Part shown: positions 43,447 through 52,635 of the stretch, piece by piece
How positions within the stretch are numbered: the stretch's first letter is position 1
Layout of the letters: each line of letters starts with the position of its first letter
Assembly: GCF_000717345.1 (NCBI RefSeq)
Contig: NZ_JNZA01000006.1
Span: 1 to 64,000, forward strand
Direction: 5' to 3'
DNA: 64,000 bases
Source: Streptomyces lydicus
GTDB lineage: Bacteria > Actinomycetota > Actinomycetes > Streptomycetales > Streptomycetaceae
Notes under the pieces: model-generated
The model's database searches: none
The model's input: the letters and a program-made list of their open reading frames with translations, nothing else
What the model was told of the DNA's origin: nothing
Position numbers and translations under genes: made by a program

Positions 43447-44489
43447 CAGGCACCGCCCCCGAAGGAGTAGCCGCGCCGCCGCATCAGCAGCACGAAACAC
43501 GGCACGCCGATCACCGCGGTGATCACCCCGACCGGCAGTTCGACGGGCGCCAGCAGCACCCGCGACAGCAGGTCCACCCACACCAGCAGCACCGCGCCGA
43601 GCAGCGGCGCGACGGCCAGCACCCGGCGGTGGTCGGCGCCGACCAGCATCCGGGTGACGTGCGGCACCATCAGCCCGACGAAGCCGATCGCGCCGCTGAC
43701 CGCGACCACCGCGCCGGTGACCGCGGCGGCCACCACGAACAGCTCCCGGCGCAGCCGCCCGGCGTCGACGCCCAGCGCGGCGGCGGTCTCGTCGCCCATG
43801 GCCAGCGCGTTCAGCCGGCCCGCGGAGAGCAGCAGATGGGTCAGCGCGGCGGCCACCGCGACCGCGGCGATCGGCAGCGAGCCCCAGCCGGCCCCGCTGA
43901 GGCTGCCGAGCAGCCACATCATCGCCGAGCGGGCCGCCTCGCCGCGGTCGGCGGTGAACACCATCAGGGTGGTGACGGCGGAGAAGCCGTAGTACATCGC
44001 GGTGCCGGTCAGGACCAGCCGCAGCGGCGTCAGCCCGTGGGCGGTGCGGGCGGCCGCGTACACCAAGGCCATGGCGAGCAGCGCCGAGACGAACGCGGAG
44101 ACCGACAGCGCCCAGACGCCGAGCGCGCCGAGCGCCCCGAAGAGCAGGACGGCGTTGGCCCCGACGGCCGCGCCGCTGGATATCCCGAGGACGAACGGGT
44201 CGGCGAGGGCGTTGCGCACCAGCGCCTGGACCGCGACGCCGATGGCGGAGAGCCCGGCGCCGACCACCGCGGCCAGCACGGCCCGCGGGAAGCGCAGCTC
44301 CCACACGATGGTGTAGGCGGGGACCTCGTCGGGGGCGAGGCTGCCGCCGGTCAGCCCGGCGGCGAGGTAGCGCACGACCTGCGGCCAGCTCACCCCGGCG
44401 GCGCCGAGGCCGACGCCGCACAGCAGGGAGGCGAGGAGGACGGCGCACAGCGCGGCCGCCAGGGGAGTGGTACGGGCGGGACTCGCCAA
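43446..44489 (-). CDS. btuC: ABC transporter permease (FecCD/BtuC family), probable cobalamin
   Basis: 347 aa from a TTG 44489 with GGAGG ten bases upstream; no better initiator is in frame. About ten membrane helices with the BtuC hallmarks: VRNALADPFVLGISSGAAVGA written as VRNPLADP-like VRNALADP, the LG.....G.. coupling helix, and GLMVPHVTRMLVG. First gene of the operon behind a cobalamin riboswitch, which supports vitamin B12 as substrate. Confidence 0.9.
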   Translation of the reverse strand: MASPARTTPLAAALCAVLLASLLCGVGLGAAGVSWPQVVRYLAAGLTGGSLAPDEVPAYTIVWELRFPRAVLAAVVGAGLSAIGVAVQALVRNALADPFVLGISSGAAVGANAVLLFGALGALGVWALSVSAFVSALLAMALVYAAARTAHGLTPLRLVLTGTAMYYGFSAVTTLMVFTADRGEAARSAMMWLLGSLSGAGWGSLPIAAVAVAAALTHLLLSAGRLNALAMGDETAAALGVDAGRLRRELFVVAAAVTGAVVAVSGAIGFVGLMVPHVTRMLVGADHRRVLAVAPLLGAVLLVWVDLLSRVLLAPVELPVGVITAVIGVPCFVLLMRRRGYSFGGGA

Positions 44490-44574
44490 GGGACGTACGC
44501 CTCCGGCTCGGGCCGGGAGCGTGCGGGTCCCCCTGCTCCTTGAGAGCGTGGGGGAGGAAAAGGAGCCGCGGCGC

Positions 44575-44735
44575 GCGGCGCGGGGCCGGGCGGCGTCCCC
44601 TCGCAGTCCACGGCGAGTTGTCAGGATCCGACGCCGCCGCGGGTGATCGGGCTCGCGGAACGGATTCCGCTTACCGTTGCGGGTCAGCGCCGGACTCTCA
44701 CCGGACTTCCCCCGCGGGGCGCGTCGTGCTGTGCG
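44575..44735 (-). ncRNA. cobalamin riboswitch
   Basis: On the minus strand the conserved core is readable at 44712-44671: GGGGAAGTCCGGTG, then AGAGTCCGGCGCTGACCCGC, then AACGGTAAGC. This is the B12-box region with the signature CCCGCAACNGT. Downstream (44637-44597) a TGGACTGCGAGGGG segment fits the kissing-loop arm seen in Streptomyces examples. A Shine-Dalgarno-masking or terminator arm probably lies in 44520-44575. With bound cobalamin it should switch off the btuCDF-like operon. Boundaries are approximate. Confidence 0.9.
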
Positions 44736-44741
44736 GGCCGG

Positions 44742-45329
44742 TCAGCCCTGGTACGGGGTGCCGTCCGGGTTGAAGAAGGAGACCCCGTCGGGCATGTCGT
44801 CGGGCAGGCTCTCGGCCCACTCCTTCAGGTCGGCGACCTTCTTCAGGTGCGCCGACATGTACGGCCGCAGCGGCACCTCCGGGGTGGCCTTCTCGCCCAC
44901 CCACATCAGGTCGCTGTTGACGTAGCCGTAGAGCCGCTTGCCGCCGGTGTAGGGGCCGGCGGAGGCGGTGCGCGCGACCGCGTCGGTGACCAGGTCGATC
45001 TGCGGCTTCTGGTCGGCCAGCTCGCCGTACCAGATCTCCACCACGCCCTGGTCGCGGGTCATCACGACCTCGACCTTGCGGTCCTCGTGGACGCGCCAGT
45101 AGCCGCTCTCGCTCTCCAGGGGGCGGACCTTCTTGCCCTCCTTGTCGAGCACCCAGCTGTGCGAGGTGTATTCGAGGAAGTCACGGCCGTCGTGGGTGAA
45201 GGTGACTTCCTGCCCGAAGTTGCACTTCTCGGTGCCCGGGAATTCGGCGACGCCCGCGCCCTCCCAGCGGCCGAGGAGGAAGACGAGCGGCACCAGGGCC
45301 GGGTTCAGGTCGGACGGAATCTCGATCAT
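44742..45329 (-). CDS. nitrobindin-like heme-binding beta-barrel protein
   Basis: 195 aa. N-terminal LLGRWEGAGV is the GxWxGxG motif of the THAP4/nitrobindin-like FABP barrels (DUF1794), and YGYVNSDLMW lies toward the end of the barrel. Relatives bind ferric heme and isomerise peroxynitrite. The proximal His equivalent could not be identified with certainty. Ends just before the riboswitch of the B12 operon. Confidence 0.85.
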   Translation of the reverse strand: MIEIPSDLNPALVPLVFLLGRWEGAGVAEFPGTEKCNFGQEVTFTHDGRDFLEYTSHSWVLDKEGKKVRPLESESGYWRVHEDRKVEVVMTRDQGVVEIWYGELADQKPQIDLVTDAVARTASAGPYTGGKRLYGYVNSDLMWVGEKATPEVPLRPYMSAHLKKVADLKEWAESLPDDMPDGVSFFNPDGTPYQG

Positions 45330-45405
45330 GACAGCTCAGGCGATCTGTAGGCGGGGTCGGCAGCGGCGCGGAGCGCTCCGGTGCAGGGCGGTGACGGGTG
45401 GGCGG

Positions 45406-45507
45406 TCAGCGCTGGCCCTGGTACAGCTTCTTCCAGGTCAGCCCGGCGAACGCGAGCACGCCGACGGCGACCAGAACCAGCAGGGTGGTGAAGAATGCCT
45501 CAAGCAC
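45406..45507 (-). CDS. 33-residue single-helix membrane peptide
   Basis: A GTG start follows AGGAG with an eight-base spacer. The peptide starts MLEAFFTTLL, then a hydrophobic helix of about 20 residues, and ends TWKKLYQGQR. One helix with a short positively charged cytoplasmic tail fits a small membrane regulator or assembly factor. It lies between the nitrobindin-like gene and the DsrE gene. Function unknown. Confidence 0.7.
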   Translation of the reverse strand: MLEAFFTTLLVLVAVGVLAFAGLTWKKLYQGQR

Positions 45508-45625
45508 GAGCGCGCTCCTCAAAACGGGGTGAGGGTGTAACGGACCGCCTGCGAGTCTAGTCGGCGACGGTGACAGCGGCGCTGCGAGGTCCTCCGTCGG
45601 CCCCCTGCCCGCCTACTCTGGGGGC

Positions 45626-45991
45626 ATGGCGAAGAAGCTCGTGATCAAGGTGACGGCGGGCGCGGACGCGCCCGAGCGGTGCTCGCAGGCGTTCACGGTG
45701 GCGGCGGTGGCGGTGGCCAGCGGCGTCGAGGTGTCGCTGTGGCTGACCGGGGAGTCGGTGTGGTTCGCGCTGCCGGGCCGGGCGGCGGAGTTCGAACTGC
45801 CGCACGCGGCGCCGCTGCCGGAGCTGATCGACGGCATCCGCGCGGGCGGCGGGGCGATCACGGTCTGCACGCAGTGCGCGGCCCGGCGCGACATCGAACA
45901 GAAGGACCTGATCGAGGGGGCGGGCATCGCCGGCGCCCAGGTGTTCGTCAGCGAGATCATGCCGGACGACGTCCAGGCGCTGGTGTACTGA
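45626..45991 (+). CDS. DsrE-family protein
   Basis: 121 aa. DsrE/TusD-like fold with VTAGADAPERCSQAFTVA written in part, and a CxxC pair TVCTQC near residues 80-83. DsrE proteins relay sulfur as persulfide or act as sulfur-carrier partners. The nearby cysA-sseC sulfurtransferase operon makes a sulfur role plausible, but no catalytic function is shown. Confidence 0.88.
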   Translation: MAKKLVIKVTAGADAPERCSQAFTVAAVAVASGVEVSLWLTGESVWFALPGRAAEFELPHAAPLPELIDGIRAGGGAITVCTQCAARRDIEQKDLIEGAGIAGAQVFVSEIMPDDVQALVY

Positions 45992-46035
45992 CCGGACGCA
46001 GGCGGGCGGCCCGGGCCCCGGCGACGTGCGGTGCC

Positions 46036-46323
46036 CTACTGCGGGTGCTTGTCGTCGCCCCGGTCGTCCAGCTCGCGCCACCAGCGGTCGGACTCGGGGT
46101 CGCCCGACTCGTCCCACCAGCGTTCGCCGGGCTCCCGCCGGTTGCCGATGATCGCCGCGACCGGCGGGATCACCATGGCGACGACGCACATACCCACCGC
46201 GACCGGCACCGACCACAGCCGCACCACGGCCCAGGCCAGCACGAACAGCACCAGGCACACGCCCATCAGCACGAAGTACCGGCGATGACGGCGCTCTGCG
46301 GGCGACCGGCGGTGCGCGTACAT
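46036..46323 (-). CDS. DUF3099 membrane protein
   Basis: 95 aa. A basic N-terminus (RRSPAERRHRRYF) precedes two hydrophobic helices (about 16-35 and 39-60) and an acidic, Trp-rich tail (ERWWDE, DRWWREL). It matches the DUF3099 family of actinobacterial two-helix proteins. Function unknown. The site before its ATG is weak (GGAG close to the start). Confidence 0.82.
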   Translation of the reverse strand: MYAHRRSPAERRHRRYFVLMGVCLVLFVLAWAVVRLWSVPVAVGMCVVAMVIPPVAAIIGNRREPGERWWDESGDPESDRWWRELDDRGDDKHPQ

Positions 46324-46397
46324 GACTCCACGGTAAGTCCGTGGCGGACCGGAAAGAAGTCGGGGGGACGCCGCTTCGCCCCGCGCGCCACGCAGAA

Positions 46398-46443
46398 GGG
46401 CCGCACCCCCGATCAAGGCGTCCAAACCTCTGGGGTGCGGCCC
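46398..46443 (-). terminator. terminator after sseC-cysA operon
   Basis: A 12-bp perfect stem GGGCCGCACCCC/GGGGTGCGGCCC with a 22-base loop lies 36 bp after the sseC stop on the minus strand. Confidence 0.75.
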
Positions 46444-46478
46444 TCCGGCCGTACGGACGGTGCCTGTCGGCCCGTTCG

Positions 46479-46766
46479 TCAGACGGCGATGGCGACCTCC
46501 GCCAGGCCGCCCTTCTGGGCGACGACGGTGCGGTCCGCGGTGCCACCGGGGACGAGCGCGCGCAGCGTCCAGGTGCCCTCGGCCGCGTAGAAGCGGAACT
46601 GTCCGGTCGCGGAGGTGGGTACCTCGGCGGTGAACTCTCCGGTGCTGTCGAGGAGTCGGACGTAACCGGTGACGGGCTCGCCGTCGCGGGTCACGCTGCC
46701 CTGGATCGTCGTTTCACCGGGCTTGATGGTCGAGGCGTCCGGGCCGCCGGCCTGTGCTCCACACAT
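46479..46766 (-). CDS. sseC: DUF1416 protein, SseC-like
   Basis: 95 aa. Starts MCGAQAGGPD, with a conserved-position Cys2; the rest is a small beta-sandwich (GEPVTGYVRLLDSTGEFTAE written in part, then QFRFYAAEGTW). It matches DUF1416/SseC, always next to the CysA sulfurtransferase in actinobacteria. It probably helps deliver sulfur for cysteine or thiosulfate metabolism. 40 bp after cysA. Confidence 0.9.
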   Translation of the reverse strand: MCGAQAGGPDASTIKPGETTIQGSVTRDGEPVTGYVRLLDSTGEFTAEVPTSATGQFRFYAAEGTWTLRALVPGGTADRTVVAQKGGLAEVAIAV

Positions 46767-46806
46767 AGGGGTACTTCCTTGAGGGGGTCGGGGGAGAAGC
46801 GCTTGC

Positions 46807-47652
46807 TTACTTGTTGGCGCCGAGCTCGATCGGGACGCCGACCAGCGAGCCGTACTCGGTCCAGGAGCCGTCGTAGTTCTTCACATTGGTCTGGCCGAGC
46901 AGCTCGTGCAGCACGAACCAGGTCAGCGCGGAGCGCTCACCGATGCGGCAGTAGGCGATGGTGTCCTTCGCCAGGTCGACGGACTCCTCCTCGTAGAGGG
47001 CCTTGAGCTCGTCGTCCGACTTGAAGGTGCCGTCGTCGTTGGCGTTCTTCGACCACGGGATGTTGCGGGCGCTGGGCACGTGGCCGGGGCGCTGCGACTG
47101 CTCCTGCGGGAGGTGGGCCGGGGCCAGCAGCTTGCCGCTGAACTCGTCGGGGGAGCGCACGTCGACGAGGTTGAGGCTGCCGATCGCGGCGACGACTTCG
47201 TCACGGAAGGCGCGGATGGAGGTGTCCTGGGCCTTCGCCTTGTACGCGGTGGCCGGGCGCTCGGGGACCTCGGAGCCGTCGACCAGGTCGCGGGAGTCCA
47301 GCTCCCACTTCTTGCGGCCGCCGTCGAGCAGCTTGACGCTGTCGTGGCCGTAGAGCTTGAAGTACCAGTACGCGTAGGACGCGAACCAGTTGTTGTTGCC
47401 GCCGTAGAGGACGACGGTGTCGTCGTTGGCGATCCCCTTGGCCGAGAGGAGCTTCTCGAAGCCCTCCTGGTCGACGAAGTCGCGGCGCACCGCGTCCTGG
47501 AGGTCCTGCTTCCAGTCGATGCGGACCGCGTTCCTGATGTGGTTCTTGTCGTAGGCCGAGGTGTCCTCGTCGACCTCGACGAGCACGACCTTCGGGTCGT
47601 CGAGGTGTGCCTCGACCCAGTCGGCGTCTACGAGGACGTCGCTACGGCTCAT
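46807..47652 (-). CDS. cysA: thiosulfate sulfurtransferase CysA (rhodanese)
   Basis: 281 aa with two rhodanese domains. The C-terminal domain carries the active-site loop CRIGERS (Cys about 233); the N-terminal domain lacks a Cys at the same place, as usual. It transfers sulfane sulfur from thiosulfate. First gene of the cysA-sseC operon, preceded by a Cys-containing leader peptide and about 175 bp of leader. Confidence 0.93.
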   Translation of the reverse strand: MSRSDVLVDADWVEAHLDDPKVVLVEVDEDTSAYDKNHIRNAVRIDWKQDLQDAVRRDFVDQEGFEKLLSAKGIANDDTVVLYGGNNNWFASYAYWYFKLYGHDSVKLLDGGRKKWELDSRDLVDGSEVPERPATAYKAKAQDTSIRAFRDEVVAAIGSLNLVDVRSPDEFSGKLLAPAHLPQEQSQRPGHVPSARNIPWSKNANDDGTFKSDDELKALYEEESVDLAKDTIAYCRIGERSALTWFVLHELLGQTNVKNYDGSWTEYGSLVGVPIELGANK

Positions 47653-47829
47653 GTTCTTCTCCTCCGGGGCAGTTACGGGGGCAGTTGCGGAGTGGCACGT
47701 GGGTACGCCGGGTGCGCGCCGATGACTTCCGGGCGCCCCTCACTCTCGTACGGGGCGGGAATGGCGCTGTGCCGGACACGCGGGGTTCCGGCCCGAGGGG
47801 CCGGCCGGTGGGGACGGGGGAAGGACCCG

Positions 47830-47937
47830 TCAGGCAGGACGACAGAGCATGGCGGCGACGCGGCACAGGTCGACTGCCCGCCGCTTCGTGAGTACCGCCA
47901 GTCCCCGTGGGCGGGGACGGCTCAATGCGCTCTGCAT
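47830..47937 (-). CDS. 35-residue Cys-containing putative leader peptide of the cysA operon
   Basis: ATG 47937 to TGA 47830. The C-terminal part reads RRAVDLCRVAAMLC, matching the actinobacterial putative leader peptides found ahead of sulfur-assimilation genes (pattern RRxVDLxR). Two Cys codons (positions 25 and 32) near the end could sense cysteine-tRNA charging, as in mycobacterial cysteine attenuators. GC-rich inverted segments lie between its stop and cysA (about 47790-47815). An upstream start could be shorter than given. Confidence 0.65.
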   Translation of the reverse strand: MQSALSRPRPRGLAVLTKRRAVDLCRVAAMLCRPA

Positions 47938-48148
47938 GGCCCCGATCGTAGGGAGGCGAGGCGGGCCATGTCACCGGCGTGTCGAATGGCGAGACGTGAT
48001 TGTCCGTATTGTGGGATGCACTGCCTCGCGCGGAGGCTCCCGGGCCGCCGGCGGCACGTCCGTACCGGTGGGGGGTCTGGCCTGCGGACCGGGGTGTCTC
48101 AGGGAATGGACGGCGGGCCGGTGGGGCGGCCCGCCGCGGGCGCCCGGC
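47938..48148. other. intergenic region upstream of the leader peptide
   Basis: Should hold the promoter of the cysA operon and the end of the LmeA-like gene's transcript. I see no clear operator or terminator here. Confidence 0.4.
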
Positions 48149-48850
48149 TCAGCCGGGGAGCTTGACGTCCTTGCCGGACGCGGAGATCGACAGGCCGTCC
48201 GCCTGGACCGTCACCTTGTCCAGCTTCAGGTTGCCGGGCAGCTGGTCCAGCTTCCAGTCGTGGTCGGTCTGCATGCGCACCCGGGTCTCACAGCTCGGGA
48301 GGGCCTTGCACATCGCGGGGAGCCCGTCGGCCCGCAGCCGGACGGTGTTCCCGCCGACGATGGTGATGGAGCCGGTGACGTCCAGCGAGCTGAGCACCGG
48401 CACGTTCGGGGAGATCTTGACCTGGCTGCGGCCGTTCTTCTGCCCGCCGTAGGAGATCTTGACGTTGCTGCCCGACGCCTTGGTCAGATCGGCAAAGCTG
48501 ATGTGGGCCGTCCCGGTGGCCGAGGCGGCGCTCTGGATGGACATGTAGTCGCTGGTCAGCGCCACGTCGTGGAACTGCGCGGACAGCTTGTCGATGCGCA
48601 GGGTGCGGCCCTCGGCCCGGGCCTCGATGCCGCCGAGGTCCGCGTCGACCTCGTCCAGGTCGCGGGCGGCGACCTGGGTCAGGAAGGGAAAGCCCTTGAT
48701 CGAGACCTTCGGGGTGCCCTGGAGCCCCTGGCTGGCGCGGATCTTGTCCGCCGCCTTGTCCTCGACGAGATTGACCGCCACCCGGTCGGCGGCCACGAAC
48801 AGGCCGCCGAATATCACCAGGAGAACCACCAGCACGCGAAGTGCACGCAT
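48149..48850 (-). CDS. LmeA-like phospholipid-binding protein (DUF2993)
   Basis: 233 aa; ATG with GGGGGAG eight bases upstream. One N-terminal hydrophobic helix (about 4-22) acts as a signal anchor. The rest is the DUF2993 fold, with KGFPFLTQVAARDLDEVDA in segments and repeated VSI, VQADGLSI strands. Mycobacterial LmeA binds phospholipid and supports lipoglycan and cell-envelope maintenance; the role here is inferred from family. Confidence 0.88.
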   Translation of the reverse strand: MRALRVLVVLLVIFGGLFVAADRVAVNLVEDKAADKIRASQGLQGTPKVSIKGFPFLTQVAARDLDEVDADLGGIEARAEGRTLRIDKLSAQFHDVALTSDYMSIQSAASATGTAHISFADLTKASGSNVKISYGGQKNGRSQVKISPNVPVLSSLDVTGSITIVGGNTVRLRADGLPAMCKALPSCETRVRMQTDHDWKLDQLPGNLKLDKVTVQADGLSISASGKDVKLPG

Positions 48851-49137
48851 CGAACCACTCCCCCACACCTGGGCCGGATCCCGGCCGACTCGTCCGTGCA
48901 GGCCCCCTGCCTGCGCTCGGACAGACCCTAGAGGACGGGCTCGCCGGGACGGCAGCGGCGGTCGCCGCAGGGTGCGACGAGCGGCGGCCCGCGCGGCGAG
49001 AGGGCTGCGCGGGGGAGGGGGACCGCACGGTGGGTGCCCGCGCACGGCGACGGCGGCCGCCGGGCGCTCGGTGCGCGTCCGGCGGCCGCCGTCGTGTGCT
49101 CTCTGCGGCCCCTACAGGGCCGCTCAAGGGGCCGGGG

Positions 49138-50439
49138 TCAGCCCAGGGCCCGCCCCAGGACGTAGACCGCCGGGGCGGCCAGGGCCAGCGGCAGCGCGAC
49201 ACCGGCCGTCATGTGGACGAAGCGGGACGGGTAGTCGTAGCTGGCCACCCGCAGGCCGATCAGGGCGCAGCCGCCGGCCGCCAGGCCCAGCAGCGCACCG
49301 GACGTGCCCAGGCCGGTCAGCTGGCCCGCCCCGACCCCGGCGCCCGCGGCGGCGACCAGGGCGACACCGATCGAGACCGGGGCCGGCAGCGGCAGCGCGC
49401 GGGCGAGGGTGGCCACCCCGACCGCGGCGGCGCCGACCACCACGGCGTGCGGGCTCGCCGCGAGCTGCCCGCCGGCGAGCACCGCCAGCGCGGTCGAGGT
49501 CAGCCCCGCGGTCAGCGCGTACATCCGCTCGTCCGCGCTGCTGCGGTTGCGCAGCTGAAGGACGAGGACGAACAGGCACCACACGCCGAGCGTGCCGATG
49601 CCCACCAGGGGCGCGCTGTCGCGGTCGGTGAACAGCAGCGCGACATCGGTGGCCAGCCCGGCGAGGAACGCCAGCGCGATGCCCTGGCGGGCCGGCCACA
49701 TGCCGTTGAGCCGGAACCATCCGGCGGCGGTGACCGCCTGGAGCAGCGCCACCGGTACGGCGAGCACCGGGCGGGCCAGCGGCCCGGTCAGCGCGAGCAG
49801 CAGAGCGAGCACCGCGGTCAGCGCGGCCGGCTGGATGCCGGGCGGGATGATCGGCGAGCGGCCCTCGGCGCGGGCCCGCTGGTTGGGGGCGAGCGGCGCG
49901 GTGGGCAGCGTCGGGACGGCGGGTGCCGGGGCGGCCGGCGCGGCCTCCGGGTGCCGGCGCGCGTACGGCTCCTCGGCCGGCTGCGGGCTCTGGTGCTGGG
50001 TGGGCAGGGGGCCGTAGTGCGGCTGCTGCGGCGCCTGGGGTTGGTGCTGGTGCGGCTGAGGCTGGTGATGCTGCGCCTGAGGAGGCTGGGGCGCCTGGTA
50101 CGGCTGCTGCGGGCGTTGCTCCTGCGGCTGCTGCTGCCCGTAGGCGTCATAGCCGTACTGGCCCTGCCCGTAGGGGTTGTGCTGCTGGTGCTGCTGCGGG
50201 TGCTGGTGTGGCTGCTGGGCGGCGGCGCCGTACCCCTGCTGCCCGTAGGGGGCGCCGTACCCGGTCTGCGGGTCGTACGGCGCGGGCTGCCGGGGCGCAG
50301 CCTGCTGCGGCGCGGGCGCCGCCTGCCGGTCGTACCCCTCGTACCCCTCGTACGTCCCGTGCGGGTCGTACGCACCCGGTCGGCCGTAGGGGTCCTGCGG
50401 CGGGTACGGGCGGTGGTTCTGCGGCTGGTTGTCGCTCAT
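49138..50439 (-). CDS. large membrane protein with Gln/Pro/Tyr-rich N-terminal domain
   Basis: 433 aa. Residues 1-165 are low complexity (Gln, Pro, Tyr, Gly, His), with PYGQQ- and PQQP-type runs and no predicted fold. From about 200 to the end come roughly ten hydrophobic helices. Such N-termini in actinobacterial membrane proteins often recruit partners at the membrane. I do not recognise the membrane domain. It is ten bases downstream of the MoaD/ThiS-like gene, so the two are co-transcribed. Confidence 0.8.
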   Translation of the reverse strand: MSDNQPQNHRPYPPQDPYGRPGAYDPHGTYEGYEGYDRQAAPAPQQAAPRQPAPYDPQTGYGAPYGQQGYGAAAQQPHQHPQQHQQHNPYGQGQYGYDAYGQQQPQEQRPQQPYQAPQPPQAQHHQPQPHQHQPQAPQQPHYGPLPTQHQSPQPAEEPYARRHPEAAPAAPAPAVPTLPTAPLAPNQRARAEGRSPIIPPGIQPAALTAVLALLLALTGPLARPVLAVPVALLQAVTAAGWFRLNGMWPARQGIALAFLAGLATDVALLFTDRDSAPLVGIGTLGVWCLFVLVLQLRNRSSADERMYALTAGLTSTALAVLAGGQLAASPHAVVVGAAAVGVATLARALPLPAPVSIGVALVAAAGAGVGAGQLTGLGTSGALLGLAAGGCALIGLRVASYDYPSRFVHMTAGVALPLALAAPAVYVLGRALG

Positions 50440-50449
50440 ATCGGTGCGC

Positions 50450-50713
50450 TCACCCTCCCGCGAACGGCGGCAGGACCTCGACGGTGCCGCCCTCGGCCAG
50501 CGGCACCGCCGCGTGGTCGCGGGCGCCGACCGGATCGCCGTCCACCAGGAATGAGCAGCGCATCAGCACGCGCGCGAACTCGGGGTTCGCGGCGTGCGCC
50601 GCGCGTGCCGCGTCGAGCGCCTCGGCGAGCGTCGCCGCCGCGTACGGCTCCTCTGCCGTGCCGGCGGCGGCCTTGGCCGCGGCCCAGTAGCGCACGGTGC
50701 CAGTTGTTGTCAC
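50450..50713 (-). CDS. MoaD/ThiS-family ubiquitin-like sulfur carrier protein
   Basis: 87 aa from GTG 50713. Beta-grasp pattern with RYWAAAKAAAG at the N-terminus and VEVLPPFAGG at the end; the terminal Gly-Gly is the site that becomes thiocarboxylated. It could serve molybdopterin, thiamine or cysteine synthesis. The partner enzyme is not adjacent, so the pathway is open; RYWAAAK resembles MoaD more than ThiS. Confidence 0.88.
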   Translation of the reverse strand: MTTTGTVRYWAAAKAAAGTAEEPYAAATLAEALDAARAAHAANPEFARVLMRCSFLVDGDPVGARDHAAVPLAEGGTVEVLPPFAGG

Positions 50714-50901
50714 GGCGGCCTCTTCGTCGTGTCGGTCGGGGGGCTGCCCGTGGTGGCGGGCACCCCGTCGTTGCCGCCTCCATGATGGCGCACGCGGCGG
50801 CCGGCCCCGTTCCGGGCACATTCCGCCGGAGAAACACGGCGGGCCCTCGCGTCCTCCGGAAATTCGATTGCCGAAGGCAAGCGTTCTAATAGGCTCTGCG
50901 T

Positions 50902-52635
50902 GTGTTGGTCCGACTAGCGCGGGCGCATCTGCGGCCCCACAGGCGCTCAATATCCCTGATCGTGCTGCTTCAGCTGATCCAGACCCTGGCAACTCTCTAC
51001 CTGCCCACCCTCAACGCCGACATCATTGACAACGGTGTCGTGAAGGGGGACACGGGCTACATCTTCCGCATCGGCGGCTTCATGACCGCCGTGACGCTGC
51101 TGCAGATCGTCTGCGCCGTCGGAGCCGTCTATTTCGGTGCCCGTACGGCCATGGCCCTCGGCCGGGACATCCGCGCCGCGGTCTTCGACCGGGTGCAGTC
51201 CTTCTCCGCCCGTGAGGTCGGCACCTTCGGCGCGCCGTCCCTGATCACGCGCACCACCAACGACGTCCAGCAGGTCCAGATGCTGGTGCTGATGACCTTC
51301 ACGATGATGGTCTCGGCGCCGATCATGTGCGTCGGCGGCGTCGTCATGGCGCTCAATCAGGACGTACCGCTCTCCGGTCTCCTGCTGGTCATCGTCCCGG
51401 TCCTCGGGATCCTCGTCTCACTGATCGTGCGCCGGATGCGTCCGCTCTTCCGCGGGGTGCAGGAGCGCATCGACACCGTCAACCGCGTCCTGCGCGAGCA
51501 GATCGCCGGTATCCGCGTCATCCGCGCCTTCGTCCGTGACACGCACGAACGCGAGCGGTTCGCCGGGGCCAACACCGATCTGTACGACGTCTCGGTGCGC
51601 GCCGGCCGGCTGATGTCGATGATGTTCCCGCTGGTGATGCTGATCGTGAACCTCTCCAGCGTGGCCGTCGTCTGGTTCGGCGGGCTGCGCATCGACAGCG
51701 GTTCGATGCAGATCGGCGCGCTGACCGCGTTCCTCAGCTACCTGATGTACATCCTGATGTCGATCATGATGGCGACGTTCATGGTGATGATGCTGCCGCG
51801 CGCGGAGGTCTGCGCCGAGCGCGTCCAGGAGGTGCTGACGACCGACTCCAGTGTCGCGCCGGCCGAGAACCCCGTCACCGAGCTGCGCCGCCGCGGCGAA
51901 CTGGAGCTGCGCAACGTCGAGTTCCGCTTCCCGGGCGCCGAGCAGCCGGTCCTCAAGGACATCTCGCTGACCGCCCTCCCCGGCGAGACCACCGCCGTCA
52001 TCGGCTCCACCGGCAGCGGCAAGTCCACCCTGCTCGGCCTCGTCCCCCGGCTCTTCGACGCGACCGGCGGCACGGTCCTGGTCGACGGCGAGGACGTGCG
52101 CACCCTCGACCAGGAGACGCTGGCCGGGGCGATCGGACTGGTCCCGCAGAAGCCGTACCTCTTCTCGGGGACGGTCGCCACCAACCTCCGCTACGGCAAC
52201 CCGGACGCCACCGACGAGGAGCTGTGGCAGGCCCTGGAGACCGCCCAGGCCCGCGACTTCGTCGAGCGGATGGACGGCGGCCTGGACGCCGCCATCGCCC
52301 AGGGCGGCACCAACGTCTCCGGCGGCCAGCGCCAGCGGCTGGCCATCGCCCGCGCCCTGGTGCGCCGCCCCGAGATCTACCTCTTCGACGACTCCTTCTC
52401 CGCCCTGGACTACGCGACGGACGCCGCGCTGCGCGCCGCGCTCGGCCGGGAGACGGACCGGGCGACGGTCGTGATCGTCGCCCAGCGGGTCTCCACGATC
52501 CGCGGCGCCGACCGGATCGTCGTGCTGGACGAGGGCCGGGTCGTGGGCACCGGCACCCACAGCGAACTGATGGCCGACAACGAGACCTACCGGGAGATCG
52601 TGCTCTCCCAGCTCACCGAGCAGGAGGCGGCGTGA
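50902..52635 (+). CDS. ABC exporter half-transporter A (degenerate site)
   Basis: 577 aa from GTG. Six membrane helices (about 15-300) are followed by a nucleotide-binding domain with [18 protein letters not shown] and [12 protein letters not shown]. The residue after the Walker B Asp is Asp instead of the catalytic Glu, so its site cannot hydrolyse ATP normally. With the next gene it forms a heterodimer of the BmrCD/TM287-288 type exporting drugs or lipids. The stop overlaps the GTG of the second half (GTGA). Confidence 0.93.
   Translation: MLVRLARAHLRPHRRSISLIVLLQLIQTLATLYLPTLNADIIDNGVVKGDTGYIFRIGGFMTAVTLLQIVCAVGAVYFGARTAMALGRDIRAAVFDRVQSFSAREVGTFGAPSLITRTTNDVQQVQMLVLMTFTMMVSAPIMCVGGVVMALNQDVPLSGLLLVIVPVLGILVSLIVRRMRPLFRGVQERIDTVNRVLREQIAGIRVIRAFVRDTHERERFAGANTDLYDVSVRAGRLMSMMFPLVMLIVNLSSVAVVWFGGLRIDSGSMQIGALTAFLSYLMYILMSIMMATFMVMMLPRAEVCAERVQEVLTTDSSVAPAENPVTELRRRGELELRNVEFRFPGAEQPVLKDISLTALPGETTAVIGSTGSGKSTLLGLVPRLFDATGGTVLVDGEDVRTLDQETLAGAIGLVPQKPYLFSGTVATNLRYGNPDATDEELWQALETAQARDFVERMDGGLDAAIAQGGTNVSGGQRQRLAIARALVRRPEIYLFDDSFSALDYATDAALRAALGRETDRATVVIVAQRVSTIRGADRIVVLDEGRVVGTGTHSELMADNETYREIVLSQLTEQEAA

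Noticed and set aside
41629..44489. Siderophore uptake operon
   Set aside because: The protein families alone allow it, but the cobalamin riboswitch upstream favours B12 and no iron-box palindrome is seen.
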